This document shows positions 1 through 6,329 of a DNA stretch of 6,329 nucleotides, piece by piece. Every line of letters begins with the position of its first letter. Within the stretch, counting starts at the first letter, position 1. The translations under genes were made by a program, and so were the position numbers. The notes under the pieces are model-generated. The model did no database searches and was not told the DNA's origin. It saw only the letters and a program-made list of their open reading frames with translations. Source of the DNA: Methylotetracoccus sp. (GTDB lineage Bacteria > Pseudomonadota > Gammaproteobacteria > Methylococcales > Methylococcaceae); assembly GCA_025458755.1 (NCBI GenBank), contig JALORT010000138.1, positions 1 to 6,329 of the forward strand, in the 5' to 3' direction.

Positions 1-111
1 GGTGGCCTTGCCCTCGGAGGGTTTGCGCCGCGGCTACTGGAGGGGACCGCAGGAACCGCAGAGACCCTAAAGCTCCCGTTTCAGGGCCGTTCTGTCCAAC
101 GGCTGTCCCAC

Positions 112-140
112 CGTCTGATGAACGTCTGACGGCCGTCTAA
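112..140. repeat. Three 7-bp direct repeats at 11-bp period
   Basis: CGTCTGA occurs at 112-118 and 123-129, and CGTCTAA at 134-140. Each start is exactly 11 bp after the previous one, with 4-bp spacers TGAA and CGGC. Read on the minus strand the unit is TYAGACG. A 7+4 arrangement of direct repeats on one face of the helix is the architecture bound by OmpR/PhoB-type response regulators, but the unit itself is not a known box that I recognise. A 10-bp palindrome (GACGGCCGTC, 128-137) overlaps the last two units. It could equally be chance repetition in GC-rich DNA. Confidence 0.45.
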
Positions 141-169
141 CTCCGCCGTTCGGACTCGACTGGGCGGGA

Positions 170-197
170 TAGAGGACAGGAAGACGGCCTCGAAGGC
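170..197 (-). terminator. Weak candidate terminator or 3' processing hairpin after tRNA-Ser
   Basis: On the minus strand, 19 nt past the tRNA CCA end, GCCT-TCG-AGGC forms a short hairpin (187-197) followed by a pyrimidine-rich tail, CGTCTTCCTGTCC. The stem is only 4 bp and there is no uninterrupted T-run, so this is a poor intrinsic terminator. It is the only candidate seen immediately downstream of the tRNA. Confidence 0.22.
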
Positions 198-215
198 GCG
201 CCATCGCTACATATT

Positions 216-308
216 TGGCGGAGAGGAAGGGATTCGAACCCTTGTGGGATATTTCTACCCCCATCCGATTTCGAGTCGGCGCCGTTATGACCGCTTCGGT
301 ACCTCTCC
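216..308 (-). tRNA. tRNA-Ser(CGA)
   Basis: This is a class II tRNA that reads UCG serine codons. The acceptor arms GGAGAGG (302-308) and CCTCTCC (220-226) pair fully, followed by discriminator G and an encoded CCA (216-218). The T-arm is AAGGG-TTCGAAT-CCCTT. The D-stem is CCG/CGG. The anticodon loop is CTCGAAA with anticodon CGA at 271-273. A long variable arm closes with TGGG/CCCA, the serine hallmark. The G discriminator and the GGAGAG acceptor start match bacterial tRNA-Ser. The anticodon stem has four clean pairs, but the pair nearest the D-arm (27-43) reads G opposite A in the fold I derive. The first 24 nt of the gene are also the last codons and stop of tadA. Confidence 0.95.
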
Positions 309-878
309 GGCGTGATGGCGATTGTAGCATCCTTCACTCGTCGATGGACCACCGCCCGGCGATGATGTACATGCGTCACCGCTGACCTCACCACGAGCCC
401 GCTTGCGGCGGAAGAAAGTCCGCAGCAGCGCGCCGCACTCTTGAGGCAGGATGCCGCCGCTATGGACCATGCGATGATTGAAAAAGTCGGCATCGGCCAA
501 TTGCACACGGCTGGACACCGCGCCTCGCTGCGGGTCGCATGCGCCGAACACGAGACGGGCAATGCGTGCATGAATCATCGCACCTACGCACATCACGCAG
601 GGTTCTAGAGTGACATAGAGGGTGCAGCCGGGGAACCGATAGTTGCCGATGGCTTGGCCGGCCCGCCTCAGAGCGACGATTTCCGCGTGGGCGCTGGGGT
701 CACAACTGCCGATCGGGGCGTTCCATCCCTCCGCGATCAGTTGATCGTCACGAACGAGGAGTGCTCCAATGGGGACTTCACCGAGATACTCGGCATGATG
801 GGCGAGATTCAGCGCCCGGCGCATCCAGTAGCGGTCGGCGTGCGGGTTCGTCGACGGCTCCTCCCTCTCTATTCCCAC
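285..878 (-). CDS. tadA: tRNA-specific adenosine deaminase TadA
   Basis: TadA deaminates A34 of tRNA-Arg(ACG) to inosine in the cytoplasm, letting one tRNA read CGU, CGC and CGA. The zinc-dependent cytidine/deoxycytidylate deaminase fold is evident. HAE at residues 64-66 supplies a zinc ligand and the catalytic glutamate, and PCVMC at 93-97 supplies the two cysteine ligands. The residues from YWMRRAL (17-23) through the FFRRKR stretch (155-160) follow E. coli TadA closely. The assigned start is GTG at 876-878, overlapping the guaA stop by 10 bp, which suggests translational coupling. However, the only strong Shine-Dalgarno lies just inside the gene, so the true start may be later. The protein is 197 aa against about 167 in E. 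coli; the extra 30-odd residues form a Gly/Ser/Pro-rich tail without domain features. The TAA stop (285-287) lies inside tRNA-Ser. Identity is certain; the start is not. Confidence 0.93.
   Translation of the reverse strand: MGIEREEPSTNPHADRYWMRRALNLAHHAEYLGEVPIGALLVRDDQLIAEGWNAPIGSCDPSAHAEIVALRRAGQAIGNYRFPGCTLYVTLEPCVMCVGAMIHARIARLVFGACDPQRGAVSSRVQLADADFFNHRMVHSGGILPQECGALLRTFFRRKRARGEVSGDACTSSPGGGPSTSEGCYNRHHAGEVPKRS
321..329 (-). promoter_or_regulatory. Extended -10 promoter for tRNA-Ser, inside the tadA coding sequence
   Basis: On the minus strand TGCTACAAT is an extended -10 element (TGn plus TACAAT, five of six matches to TATAAT). It lies 12 bp before the first base of the tRNA. Initiation about 7 bp downstream would leave a leader of roughly 5 nt for RNase P to remove. 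The discriminator after the -10 begins CGCC, a GC-rich start often seen at stable-RNA promoters under stringent control. No good -35 hexamer is found 16-18 bp upstream, which is tolerable for an extended -10 promoter. The element falls in the C-Y-N codons of the TadA tail. Confidence 0.55.
858..866 (-). promoter_or_regulatory. Strong Shine-Dalgarno that lies downstream of the assigned tadA start
   Basis: AGGGAGGAG is the best ribosome binding site in this window, but it follows the GTG start at 876-878 instead of preceding it. No ATG, GTG or TTG follows in frame at a usable distance. The next ATG (codon 19, 822-824) begins 33 nt past it. An in-frame ACG (codon 10, 849-851) sits 6 nt after the GGAG core and would give a leader about the length of E. 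coli TadA. Either the GTG is used through coupling with guaA termination, or a non-canonical start is used. Confidence 0.5.
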
Positions 879-2443
879 TCGATCGTCGCCGGCGGTTTGC
901 CGGAGATGTCGTAGGTCACGCGGGAAATGCCGGCGACCTCATTGATGATCCGCCGGGATACCCGATCGAGAAACTCGTACGGCAGGTGTGCCCATCGCGC
1001 GGTCATGAAGTCGACGGTCTCCACCGCCCGCAGCGCGATGACATAATCGTGGCGGCGGCCGTCGCCCATGACGGCGACCGACTTGACGGGAAGGAAGACC
1101 GCGAACGCTTGGCTCACCGTCTCGTAGAGGTCGTGTCGATACAGTTCTTCGATGAAGATCGCATCGGCTTTACGCAGCAAATCCGCATAGTTCTTGCGAA
1201 CCTCCCCCAGGATACGAACGCCGAGCCCGGGACCGGGGAACGGGTGTCGGAACACCATTTCGGACGGCAGACCCAGCTCCAGGCCGATCTGGCGCACCTC
1301 GTCCTTGAACAGCTCTCGTAACGGTTCGATCAGTCCGATACTCATCCAGTCCGGCAGGCCGCCGACGTTGTGGTGTGATTTGATGACCTGCGCCGTGCCG
1401 GACTTCGCTCCGGCCGATTCGATCACATCCGGGTAGATGGTCCCCTGTGCCAGCCATCGGGCATCCTTGTGTTTGGCGGCCTCCGCCTCGAAGATCTCGA
1501 TAAACAGCCCGCCGATGATCTTGCGCTTTTCCTCAGGATCGGCGACGCCCTGGAGCGCGTCCATGAACTGCATTTCGGCATCGACCCGGATCACCTCGAC
1601 GCCCATGTGTTCGGCAAAGGTCGCCATGACCTGGTCACCTTCGCCCAGACGCAGCAGGCCAGTGTCGACGAACACGCACCTGAGTTTGCTGCCGATCGCC
1701 TTGTGCAGCAGTGCCGCGACGACCGAGGAATCGACACCGCCGGACAAGCCCAGGATCACGTGATCCTCACCGGCCTTTTCCCGGATGCTGCTGATGCTAT
1801 CCGCAATGATGTTGCGCGGCACCCAGAGTGCCTCACAACCGCAAATCTCGCGGACGAAGCGTTCGAGTAGCCGCTTCCCCTGACGGGTGTGCGTGACCTC
1901 TGGGTGGAACTGTAAACCGTAAAAACCGCGCGCCTCATCAGCCATGCCTGCAATCGGCGCCGTATCCGTACTGGCGATGAGTTTGAAACCGTCCGGCATC
2001 TGCACCACGCGGTCGCCATGACTCATCCAGACGTCGAGCAGGCCGAAACCCTCGCTGGTCGTGTGATCTTCGATCTCGCGCAACAGGCGGGAGTGACCGC
2101 GGGCTCTGATTTGTGCGTAACCGAATTCACGATGTTCGGCGGCCTCGACCTTGCCGCCCAGTTGCTGCGCCATCGTCTGCATGCCATAGCAGATTCCGAG
2201 AACGGGTACGCCGAAGTCGAACACAGCATTGGGAGCCCGCGGTGCGTTGCTTTCGGTCACCGTTTCCGGGCCTCCGGACAGAATGATCCCGCGCGGGCTA
2301 AGGTCTCGCAGCACGGTGTCTTCGCAGCGGTAGCTGTGGATCTCGCAGTAGACTCCGATTTCTCGGATACGTCTTGCGATCAGCTGTGTGTACTGCGACC
2401 CGAAATCGAGAATCAGAATTTTGTGTTGGTGGATATCCAGCAT
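869..2443 (-). CDS. guaA: GMP synthase (glutamine-hydrolysing)
   Basis: GuaA converts XMP, glutamine and ATP to GMP, the last step of guanine nucleotide synthesis in the cytoplasm. The 524-aa product is full length (E. coli 525). The N-terminal class I glutamine amidotransferase has its nucleophile Cys85 in GICYGMQ and the triad His180 and Glu182 in QFHPEV. The ATP pyrophosphatase domain has its P-loop SGGVDSS at 234-240. The C-terminal dimerisation domain ends in the conserved KPPATIEWE. The ATG at 2441-2443 gives an N-terminus ([19 protein letters not shown]) aligned with E. coli GuaA. It lacks a good Shine-Dalgarno: the nearest G-rich patch is GGTG, 10 nt upstream. It lies 159 bp after guaB and overlaps tadA by 10 bp, so it sits in the middle of a probable guaB-guaA-tadA transcript. 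Confidence 0.98.
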   Translation of the reverse strand: MLDIHQHKILILDFGSQYTQLIARRIREIGVYCEIHSYRCEDTVLRDLSPRGIILSGGPETVTESNAPRAPNAVFDFGVPVLGICYGMQTMAQQLGGKVEAAEHREFGYAQIRARGHSRLLREIEDHTTSEGFGLLDVWMSHGDRVVQMPDGFKLIASTDTAPIAGMADEARGFYGLQFHPEVTHTRQGKRLLERFVREICGCEALWVPRNIIADSISSIREKAGEDHVILGLSGGVDSSVVAALLHKAIGSKLRCVFVDTGLLRLGEGDQVMATFAEHMGVEVIRVDAEMQFMDALQGVADPEEKRKIIGGLFIEIFEAEAAKHKDARWLAQGTIYPDVIESAGAKSGTAQVIKSHHNVGGLPDWMSIGLIEPLRELFKDEVRQIGLELGLPSEMVFRHPFPGPGLGVRILGEVRKNYADLLRKADAIFIEELYRHDLYETVSQAFAVFLPVKSVAVMGDGRRHDYVIALRAVETVDFMTARWAHLPYEFLDRVSRRIINEVAGISRVTYDISGKPPATIEWE

Positions 2444-2474
2444 GTTGACGCATCACCGAGGTTTCGGGATCAAC
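2444..2474 (-). promoter_or_regulatory. Nested inverted repeats directly before the guaA start codon
   Basis: On the minus strand an outer arm pair GTTGA (2470-2474) and TCAAC (2444-2448) ends at the base before the guaA ATG. It encloses an inner hairpin CCGA-AACC-TCGG (2456-2467). In RNA this would fold the ribosome landing zone, including the weak GGTG patch, into a structure. The stems are short (5 and 4 bp), so stability is modest and any translational role is inference. Confidence 0.3.
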
Positions 2475-2551
2475 CCGCGCCGCTCCATCTCAGAGAGAGG
2501 CGGGCGCGCATGATTCGCTACCGGAGGGTACCCCGTCCTAAATAACGAGTC

Positions 2552-2569
2552 CGCGGAGCGCACTCCGCG
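2552..2569 (-). terminator. Hairpin in the guaB-guaA spacer (attenuator, partial terminator or processing site)
   Basis: A perfect 7-bp GC-rich stem CGCGGAG/CTCCGCG closes a 4-nt loop, beginning 33 nt past the guaB stop in the direction of transcription. It is followed, after GACTCG, by TTATTT. The T-run is offset and interrupted, so full termination is unlikely. Partial termination, or protection of the guaB 3' end after cleavage, would fit a setting where guaB is needed in a different amount from guaA. The rest of the 159-bp spacer shows no convincing independent guaA promoter. Confidence 0.4.
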
Positions 2570-2602
2570 CCGGTGCAGCGGGTAAGACGGCCGGCCTGTC
2601 GC

Positions 2603-4066
2603 TCAATCCAGCCGATAATTCGGGGCCTCCTTGGTGATCGCCACATCGTGGACATGGCTCTCGCGCATGCCGGCCGTGGTGACCCTGACGAAGTTCACTT
2701 TGCTGCGCATTTCCTCGATGTTGTGGCAGCCGGTATACCCCATCGCGCCGCGCACTCCGCCCAGCAGCTGATGGACGATTGCGACCAGGCTCCCTTTGTA
2801 GGGCACGCGTCCTTCGATCCCCTCGGGGACCAGTTTCTCGACGTCGGTGGCTTCCTGAAAATAGCGGTCGCTGGAACCCTGCTGTTGCGCCATCGCACCC
2901 AGCGAGCCCATGCCGCGATAAGACTTGTACGACCGTCCCTGATAGAGTTCGACGTCGCCGGGCGCCTCCTCGGTGCCTGCGAACAGCCCGCCGATCATGA
3001 CGGCATGGGCACCCGCGGCCAGTGCCTTCGCCAGGTCGCCCGAGTAGCGGATGCCGCCGTCAGCGATGACCGGAACCCCGGAACCGTCCAATGCCTCCGC
3101 GACATTGGATACCGCCGTGATTTGAGGAATGCCGACTCCGGCGACGATCCGCGTCGTGCAGATCGATCCGGGACCGATCCCCACTTTGACTGCATCGGCT
3201 CCCGTATCCAGCAACGCGCGGGCGGCAGCGGCGGTCGCGATGTTGCCGCCGATAACCTGCACATTAGGGTGAGCGCGCTTGATCCAACGGATGCGGTCCA
3301 GCACACCCTGGGAATGACCGTGCGCGGTATCGACTACGACCACATCCACACCCGCCTCGACCAGCGCCTCGACGCGTTCTTCAGTGCCGCTGCCGGTGCC
3401 GACGGCCGCTCCCACGCGCAGTCGCTCCTGCTCATCCTTGCAGGCCTGGGGATAATCCCGGGATTTCTGGATGTCTTTGACAGTGATCAGGCCACGCAAT
3501 TGGAATTCGTCGTTGACCACCAGGATCTTCTCGATCCGGTGTTCATGCAGCAGACGGATGGCTTCCTCTTTGCTCGCGCCTTCCAGGACCGTAACCAATT
3601 TGCCCTTGGGCGTCATCGCACTCGTCACAGGGCTGTCAAGCCGTGTTTCGAAACGGAGGTCCCGGCTGGTGACAATTCCCACCAACGCATCGCCGTCGAC
3701 GACCGGAACTCCGGAAATCCGTTTGCTGCGGGTCAGTTCCATGACGTCGCGGATCGTGGCGGACGGGGACACGGTGATGGGTTCCTTGATCACGCCACTT
3801 TCGTACTTCTTCACGCAACGGACTTCGTAGGCTTGCCTTTCGATCGACATGTTCTTGTGAATGATGCCGATCCCGCCCTCTTGCGCCATCATGATGGCGA
3901 GCCGCGATTCGGTGACGGTATCCATCGCCGCCGACAGCAGCGGGATATTGAGACTAATGCCGCGGGTCAGTTTCGTCGTGAGGCTCACGTCGCGAGGCAG
4001 GACGGACGAGTAGGCCGGGACGAGTAGGACGTCATCGAAGGTTAGCGCTTCTTGTTCGATACGCAT
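2603..4066 (-). CDS. guaB: Inosine-5'-monophosphate dehydrogenase
   Basis: GuaB oxidises IMP to XMP with NAD+, the committed step toward GMP. The 487-aa product matches the usual length (E. coli 488). The TIM barrel is split by a CBS-domain pair at about residues 90-205, with SGVPVVD and the later KILVVNDE marking the two repeats. The catalytic loop GPGSICTTR places the nucleophile at Cys303. IMP phosphate and ribose contacts appear in ADGGIR (335-340) and GSLGAMAQ (387-394). The flap dyad Arg401-Tyr402, which activates water for hydrolysis, is present. The ATG at 4064-4066 yields the family N-terminus [15 protein letters not shown]. The Shine-Dalgarno is weak (GGAAA, 5 nt away). A sigma70-type promoter lies just upstream, so this is the first gene of the guaB-guaA-tadA group. 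Confidence 0.98.
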   Translation of the reverse strand: MRIEQEALTFDDVLLVPAYSSVLPRDVSLTTKLTRGISLNIPLLSAAMDTVTESRLAIMMAQEGGIGIIHKNMSIERQAYEVRCVKKYESGVIKEPITVSPSATIRDVMELTRSKRISGVPVVDGDALVGIVTSRDLRFETRLDSPVTSAMTPKGKLVTVLEGASKEEAIRLLHEHRIEKILVVNDEFQLRGLITVKDIQKSRDYPQACKDEQERLRVGAAVGTGSGTEERVEALVEAGVDVVVVDTAHGHSQGVLDRIRWIKRAHPNVQVIGGNIATAAAARALLDTGADAVKVGIGPGSICTTRIVAGVGIPQITAVSNVAEALDGSGVPVIADGGIRYSGDLAKALAAGAHAVMIGGLFAGTEEAPGDVELYQGRSYKSYRGMGSLGAMAQQQGSSDRYFQEATDVEKLVPEGIEGRVPYKGSLVAIVHQLLGGVRGAMGYTGCHNIEEMRSKVNFVRVTTAGMRESHVHDVAITKEAPNYRLD

Positions 4067-4093
4067 CGGGGTTTCCGCGGACTAAATCGGGCT

Positions 4094-4121
4094 AATCTAT
4101 CGAACGGACGCCCGATGTCAA
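4094..4121 (-). promoter_or_regulatory. Sigma70-type promoter of guaB-guaA(-tadA)
   Basis: On the minus strand a perfect -35 TTGACA (4116-4121) is separated by 16 bp from TAGATT (4094-4099, four of six matches to TATAAT). The expected start is near 4087, giving a leader of about 20 nt before the guaB ATG. The bases after the -10 begin AGCCCG. A GC-rich discriminator is typical of promoters repressed during the stringent response, as is known for guaB in E. coli; here that is inference. No PurR-like operator was found nearby. Confidence 0.7.
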
Positions 4122-4132
4122 CTCCGATGATT

Positions 4133-4146
4133 CGTGAAATTTCTCG
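4133..4146. promoter_or_regulatory. Near-perfect 14-bp palindrome upstream of the guaB promoter
   Basis: CGTGAAATTTCTCG pairs at six of seven dyad positions (core GAAATTTC). It lies 11 bp upstream of the guaB -35, where an activator or an AT-rich UP-like element would act. It is also about 43 bp upstream of the proposed metH -35. It could be a shared operator for the divergent pair or simply AT-rich promoter context. Confidence 0.35.
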
Positions 4147-4154
4147 CCGCAAGT

Positions 4155-4176
4155 GCGATTGACGTGCAGGAATCGC
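4155..4176. promoter_or_regulatory. Inverted repeat GCGATT-N10-AATCGC between the divergent promoters
   Basis: Two perfect 6-bp arms (4155-4160 and 4171-4176) are separated by 10 bp, so the half-site centres are 16 bp apart. The element lies between the guaB promoter and the proposed metH promoter, where a dimeric regulator could touch both genes. It does not match a MetR, MetJ or PurR consensus that I know. A chance occurrence cannot be excluded. Confidence 0.35.
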
Positions 4177-4188
4177 CGACGCGGCAGC

Positions 4189-4217
4189 TTTAACCTTCGG
4201 GCTGATCCGCCTAGAAT
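4189..4217 (+). promoter_or_regulatory. Candidate metH promoter
   Basis: TAGAAT (4212-4217, five of six matches to TATAAT) has TTTAAC (4189-4194, three of six to TTGACA) 17 bp upstream. Initiation near 4224 would give a leader of about 29 nt, too short for a cobalamin or SAM riboswitch. A TTGACG at 4159-4164 has no partner -10 at 16-18 bp and was not used. Confidence 0.5.
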
Positions 4218-4227
4218 AAACCGTTTA
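4217..4227. promoter_or_regulatory. Small palindrome at the probable metH transcription start
   Basis: TAAAC-C-GTTTA is a perfect 5-bp dyad around one central base. It overlaps the end of the candidate metH -10 and the expected start point, a position where a bound repressor would block initiation. It is short, and its role is inferred from position only. Confidence 0.25.
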
Positions 4228-4252
4228 GCCCCCTCTTGGTCTTCAAAACTTG

Positions 4253-6329
4253 ATGTCTCACTCACCGTCCCGAGAGTTCCTTCTGCGCCAGTTGCTGGCA
4301 CAGCGCATCCTTTTGTTGGACGGAGCGATGGGTACGATGATCCAGAGCTACGCGCTCGGCGAAGGTGAGTATCGCGGACAACGTTTCGCCGATTGGGGAC
4401 AGGATCTCAAGGGGAACAACGACCTGCTGTCTTTGACCCAGCCGCAGATCATTCAGGCCATCCACACGGCCTATCTCGAGGCGGGCGCCGATATCCTCGA
4501 GACCAACACCTTCAACGCCAACCGGATCAGCATGGCGGATTACGGCATGGAAAGCCTGGTGGGCGAGATCAACCGCGAAGCAGCGCGGCTGGCGCGGTCG
4601 GCGGCGGATGCGATGACCGCAGCAACCCCGGATCGCCCGCGCTTTGTCGCCGGCGTCCTCGGTCCGACCAACCGTACCGCCTCCATCTCGCCGGACGTCA
4701 ACGATCCCGGATTTCGGAACGTCAGCTTCGATCAGTTGGTGGAGGCTTATCTCGAAGCGACCGAGGCGCTGGTCGAGGGCGGGGCCGATATCCTGCTGAT
4801 CGAGACCGTATTCGACACCTTGAATGCAAAAGCGGCGGTTTTTGCAGTAGAGCGTTTTTTCGACGAGCGCAGCCTGCGCCTGCCGGTGATGATTTCCGGC
4901 ACCATCACCGATGCTTCCGGGCGCACGCTGTCCGGGCAGACCGCCGAGGCGTTCTGGAACTCGCTACGCCATGCTCAGCCGCTGGCAATCGGTTTGAATT
5001 GCGCGCTGGGAGCGAAACAGCTCCGCCCATTTGTCGAGGAACTTTCCCGCATCGCCGACACCCATGTGTCCGCGCACCCCAACGCTGGACTGCCGAATGA
5101 GTTCGGCGAGTACGACGAGTCGCCCGAGAGCATGGCGAAAGAAATCGCCGATTGGGCGGAACAAGGCTTTTTGAACATCATCGGCGGGTGCTGCGGTACG
5201 ACCCCTCGGCATATCCGTGCGATTCATGATGCGGTGCAGTATTTTCAACCACGCGGAATCCCGGACATCGAGCCGCAGTGTCGCCTGTCCGGTCTGGAAC
5301 CGATGAACATCGGCCCCGACACGTTGTTCGTCAACGTCGGTGAGCGAACCAATGTCACCGGTTCCGCGGCGTTCCGCCGCTTGATCGTCGATGGCCGTTT
5401 CGATGTGGCGCTGGATGTCGCCCGGCAGCAGGTGGAGAACGGCGCCCAGATGATCGACATCAACATGGACGAGGGTATGCTGGATTCGCAAGAAGCGATG
5501 GTGCGCTTCTTGAGCCTGATTGCCGGCGAGCCCGACATCGCACGGGTGCCGATCATGGTGGATTCATCGAAGTGGGAGGTGCTGGAGGCCGGGCTGAAGT
5601 GCATTCAGGGCAAAGGTATTGTGAACTCCATTTCCCTGAAAGAAGGGGAGGGACCTTTCCTGCAGCATGCCAAACTCGCGCGCCGGTACGGTGCGGCAGT
5701 GATCGTGATGGCCTTCGATGAGGCAGGTCAGGCCGATACGCTGCAGCGGAAAGTCGAGATCTGTACGCGCGCCTACCGGCTGCTGACGCAACAGGCGGGT
5801 TTACCGGCTGAGGACATTATCTTCGATCCGAACATTTTCGCCGTGGCGACCGGGATCGAGGAACACAACCGCTACGGATTGGATTTCATCGAAGCGGTCG
5901 GGAAGATCAAAGCCACGTTGCCGCACGCGCTGATTTCCGGCGGCGTTTCCAATGTGTCCTTCTCGTTCCGCGGCAACAATCCAGTCCGGGAAGCCATCCA
6001 TGCCGTGTTTCTGTACCACGCGATCCGGGCCGGCATGGACATGGGGATCGTGAATGCCGGCCAACTGGCCATTTACGAGGACATTCCGGAGGAATTACGG
6101 GATCGCGTGGAAGACGTGATCCTGGCGCGACGGGACGATGCAACCGAGCGCTTGCTGGCGATTGCGGAACAGTACCGCGGCGACGGCGCGGCCGCGGAAA
6201 AAAAGGCAGACCTGGCTTGGCGCTCCTGGCCGGTGAACAAGCGGTTGGAACACGCCCTGGTCAAAGGAATCGACGAATTCATCGAACAGGATACCGAAGC
6301 CGCGCGGCTGGAGGCGGAGCGGCCTCTGC
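4253..6329 (+). CDS. metH: Cobalamin-dependent methionine synthase, N-terminal 692 codons (3' end outside window)
   Basis: MetH transfers methyl from 5-methyltetrahydrofolate through cobalamin to homocysteine, giving methionine and tetrahydrofolate in the cytoplasm. The frame is open to the window edge, so about 535 of the roughly 1,227 residues expected from E. coli are missing. The homocysteine domain (to about residue 330) has LDGAMGTM near the start and zinc ligands Cys250 (in NCALG) and Cys313-Cys314 (in GGCCGTT). The pterin domain (about 355-620) has NVGERTN at 361-367, DINMDEG at 402-408, [10 protein letters not shown] from 525 and [14 protein letters not shown] at 562-575. The helical cap before the B12 domain begins near Trp656 ([11 protein letters not shown]). 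The cobalamin-binding DxHxxG and the SAM activation domain lie beyond the window. ATG 4253-4255 fits the E. coli N-terminus but has no clear Shine-Dalgarno; in-frame TTG codons at 4235 and 4250 are alternatives. It is divergent from guaB. No frameshift or missing key residue is seen. Confidence 0.97.
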   Translation, partial: MSHSPSREFLLRQLLAQRILLLDGAMGTMIQSYALGEGEYRGQRFADWGQDLKGNNDLLSLTQPQIIQAIHTAYLEAGADILETNTFNANRISMADYGMESLVGEINREAARLARSAADAMTAATPDRPRFVAGVLGPTNRTASISPDVNDPGFRNVSFDQLVEAYLEATEALVEGGADILLIETVFDTLNAKAAVFAVERFFDERSLRLPVMISGTITDASGRTLSGQTAEAFWNSLRHAQPLAIGLNCALGAKQLRPFVEELSRIADTHVSAHPNAGLPNEFGEYDESPESMAKEIADWAEQGFLNIIGGCCGTTPRHIRAIHDAVQYFQPRGIPDIEPQCRLSGLEPMNIGPDTLFVNVGERTNVTGSAAFRRLIVDGRFDVALDVARQQVENGAQMIDINMDEGMLDSQEAMVRFLSLIAGEPDIARVPIMVDSSKWEVLEAGLKCIQGKGIVNSISLKEGEGPFLQHAKLARRYGAAVIVMAFDEAGQADTLQRKVEICTRAYRLLTQQAGLPAEDIIFDPNIFAVATGIEEHNRYGLDFIEAVGKIKATLPHALISGGVSNVSFSFRGNNPVREAIHAVFLYHAIRAGMDMGIVNAGQLAIYEDIPEELRDRVEDVILARRDDATERLLAIAEQYRGDGAAAEKKADLAWRSWPVNKRLEHALVKGIDEFIEQDTEAARLEAERPL

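Larger units (their letters stand above)
1..215. other. Left flank without an identifiable gene; possible 3' end of a plus-strand gene
   Basis: No protein is recognised here. All three plus-strand frames are open at the window edge: one ends at a TGA at 127-129 (tail ending RLMNV), one at a TAA at 68-70 (tail ending QEPQRP), one at a TAA at 138-140. The second has the most GC-biased third positions but is only about 22 codons long, so none can be chosen. Minus-strand reading frames here are mostly the shadow of the tRNA gene. An 86-103 hairpin (GCCGTT, 6-nt loop, AACGGC) lacks a T-run, so it is not a convincing terminator. No integrase remnant and no repeat of the tRNA 3' end was seen, so there is no sign of an integrated element within this flank. 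Confidence 0.3.

Noticed and set aside
1..308. tRNA-Ser as the attachment site of an integrated element
   Set aside because: tRNA-Ser genes are common integration targets, but no integrase fragment or second copy of the tRNA 3' end is visible in the 215 bp available.
67..330. Short minus-strand open frame covering the tRNA-Ser gene
   Set aside because: It translates the whole tRNA and its flanks and shows no protein family resemblance or ribosome binding site.
137..571. Minus-strand open frame spanning the tRNA gene and part of tadA
   Set aside because: It runs through the tRNA in a different frame from TadA, has low-complexity Ala/Ser/Arg composition and no domain.
2470..2511. A 13-residue minus-strand leader peptide frame (MRARLSLRWSGAG) upstream of guaA
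   Set aside because: It has no Shine-Dalgarno and no regulatory codon pattern, such as runs of one amino acid, that would mark an attenuator leader peptide.
2573..4027. A 484-codon plus-strand open frame antisense to almost all of guaB
   Set aside because: The opposite strand encodes a full-length, motif-complete GuaB. The antisense product is rich in His, Asp and Arg with no recognisable domain, as expected for a shadow of GC-biased codons.
4135..4144. Possible MetR site TGAA-AT-TTCT upstream of metH
   Set aside because: As I recall it, the MetR consensus has TGAA and TTCA separated by 5 bp; here the spacing is 2 bp and the last base differs.
4253..6329. metH treated as a truncated pseudogene because no stop or C-terminal domains are seen
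   Set aside because: The frame is intact to the last base of the window and motifs are complete, so the missing part is a window-edge effect.

Overview
This window (about 60% G+C by eye, tightly packed, E. coli-like proteins throughout) looks like chromosomal housekeeping DNA from a proteobacterium, most likely a moderately GC-rich gammaproteobacterium. That placement rests on protein resemblance and gene order alone. The intact single-chain start of a MetH close to the E. coli enzyme, and the guaB-guaA-tadA order, both fit it.

Layout. Positions 1-215 hold no gene I can name. They may carry the 3' end of an unidentified plus-strand gene, plus three short direct repeats at an exact 11-bp period. 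A minus-strand tRNA-Ser(CGA) gene follows at 216-308. Next come three minus-strand genes in the transcription order guaB (2603-4066), guaA (869-2443), tadA (285-878). guaA and tadA overlap by 10 bp, and the 3' end of tadA runs 24 bp into the tRNA gene. A 186-bp divergent intergenic region (4067-4252) separates guaB from plus-strand metH, which starts at 4253 and runs off the right edge after 692 codons.

How the genes work together. GuaB oxidises IMP to XMP and GuaA aminates XMP to GMP, the two-step guanine branch of purine synthesis. TadA makes the wobble inosine of tRNA-Arg(ACG), and the adjacent tRNA-Ser reads UCG codons, so the downstream half of the cluster serves decoding. MetH regenerates methionine and tetrahydrofolate, and folate one-carbon units are needed to build IMP. 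Placing metH opposite guaBA is therefore metabolically sensible, though co-regulation is only an inference.

No mobile element, CRISPR array, defence system or novel multi-gene system is visible. The points worth a second look are small: the tadA/tRNA-Ser overlap with a tRNA promoter inside the tadA coding sequence, the misplaced Shine-Dalgarno of tadA, the 11-bp repeats, dyad elements between the guaB and metH promoters, and hairpins in the guaB-guaA spacer.
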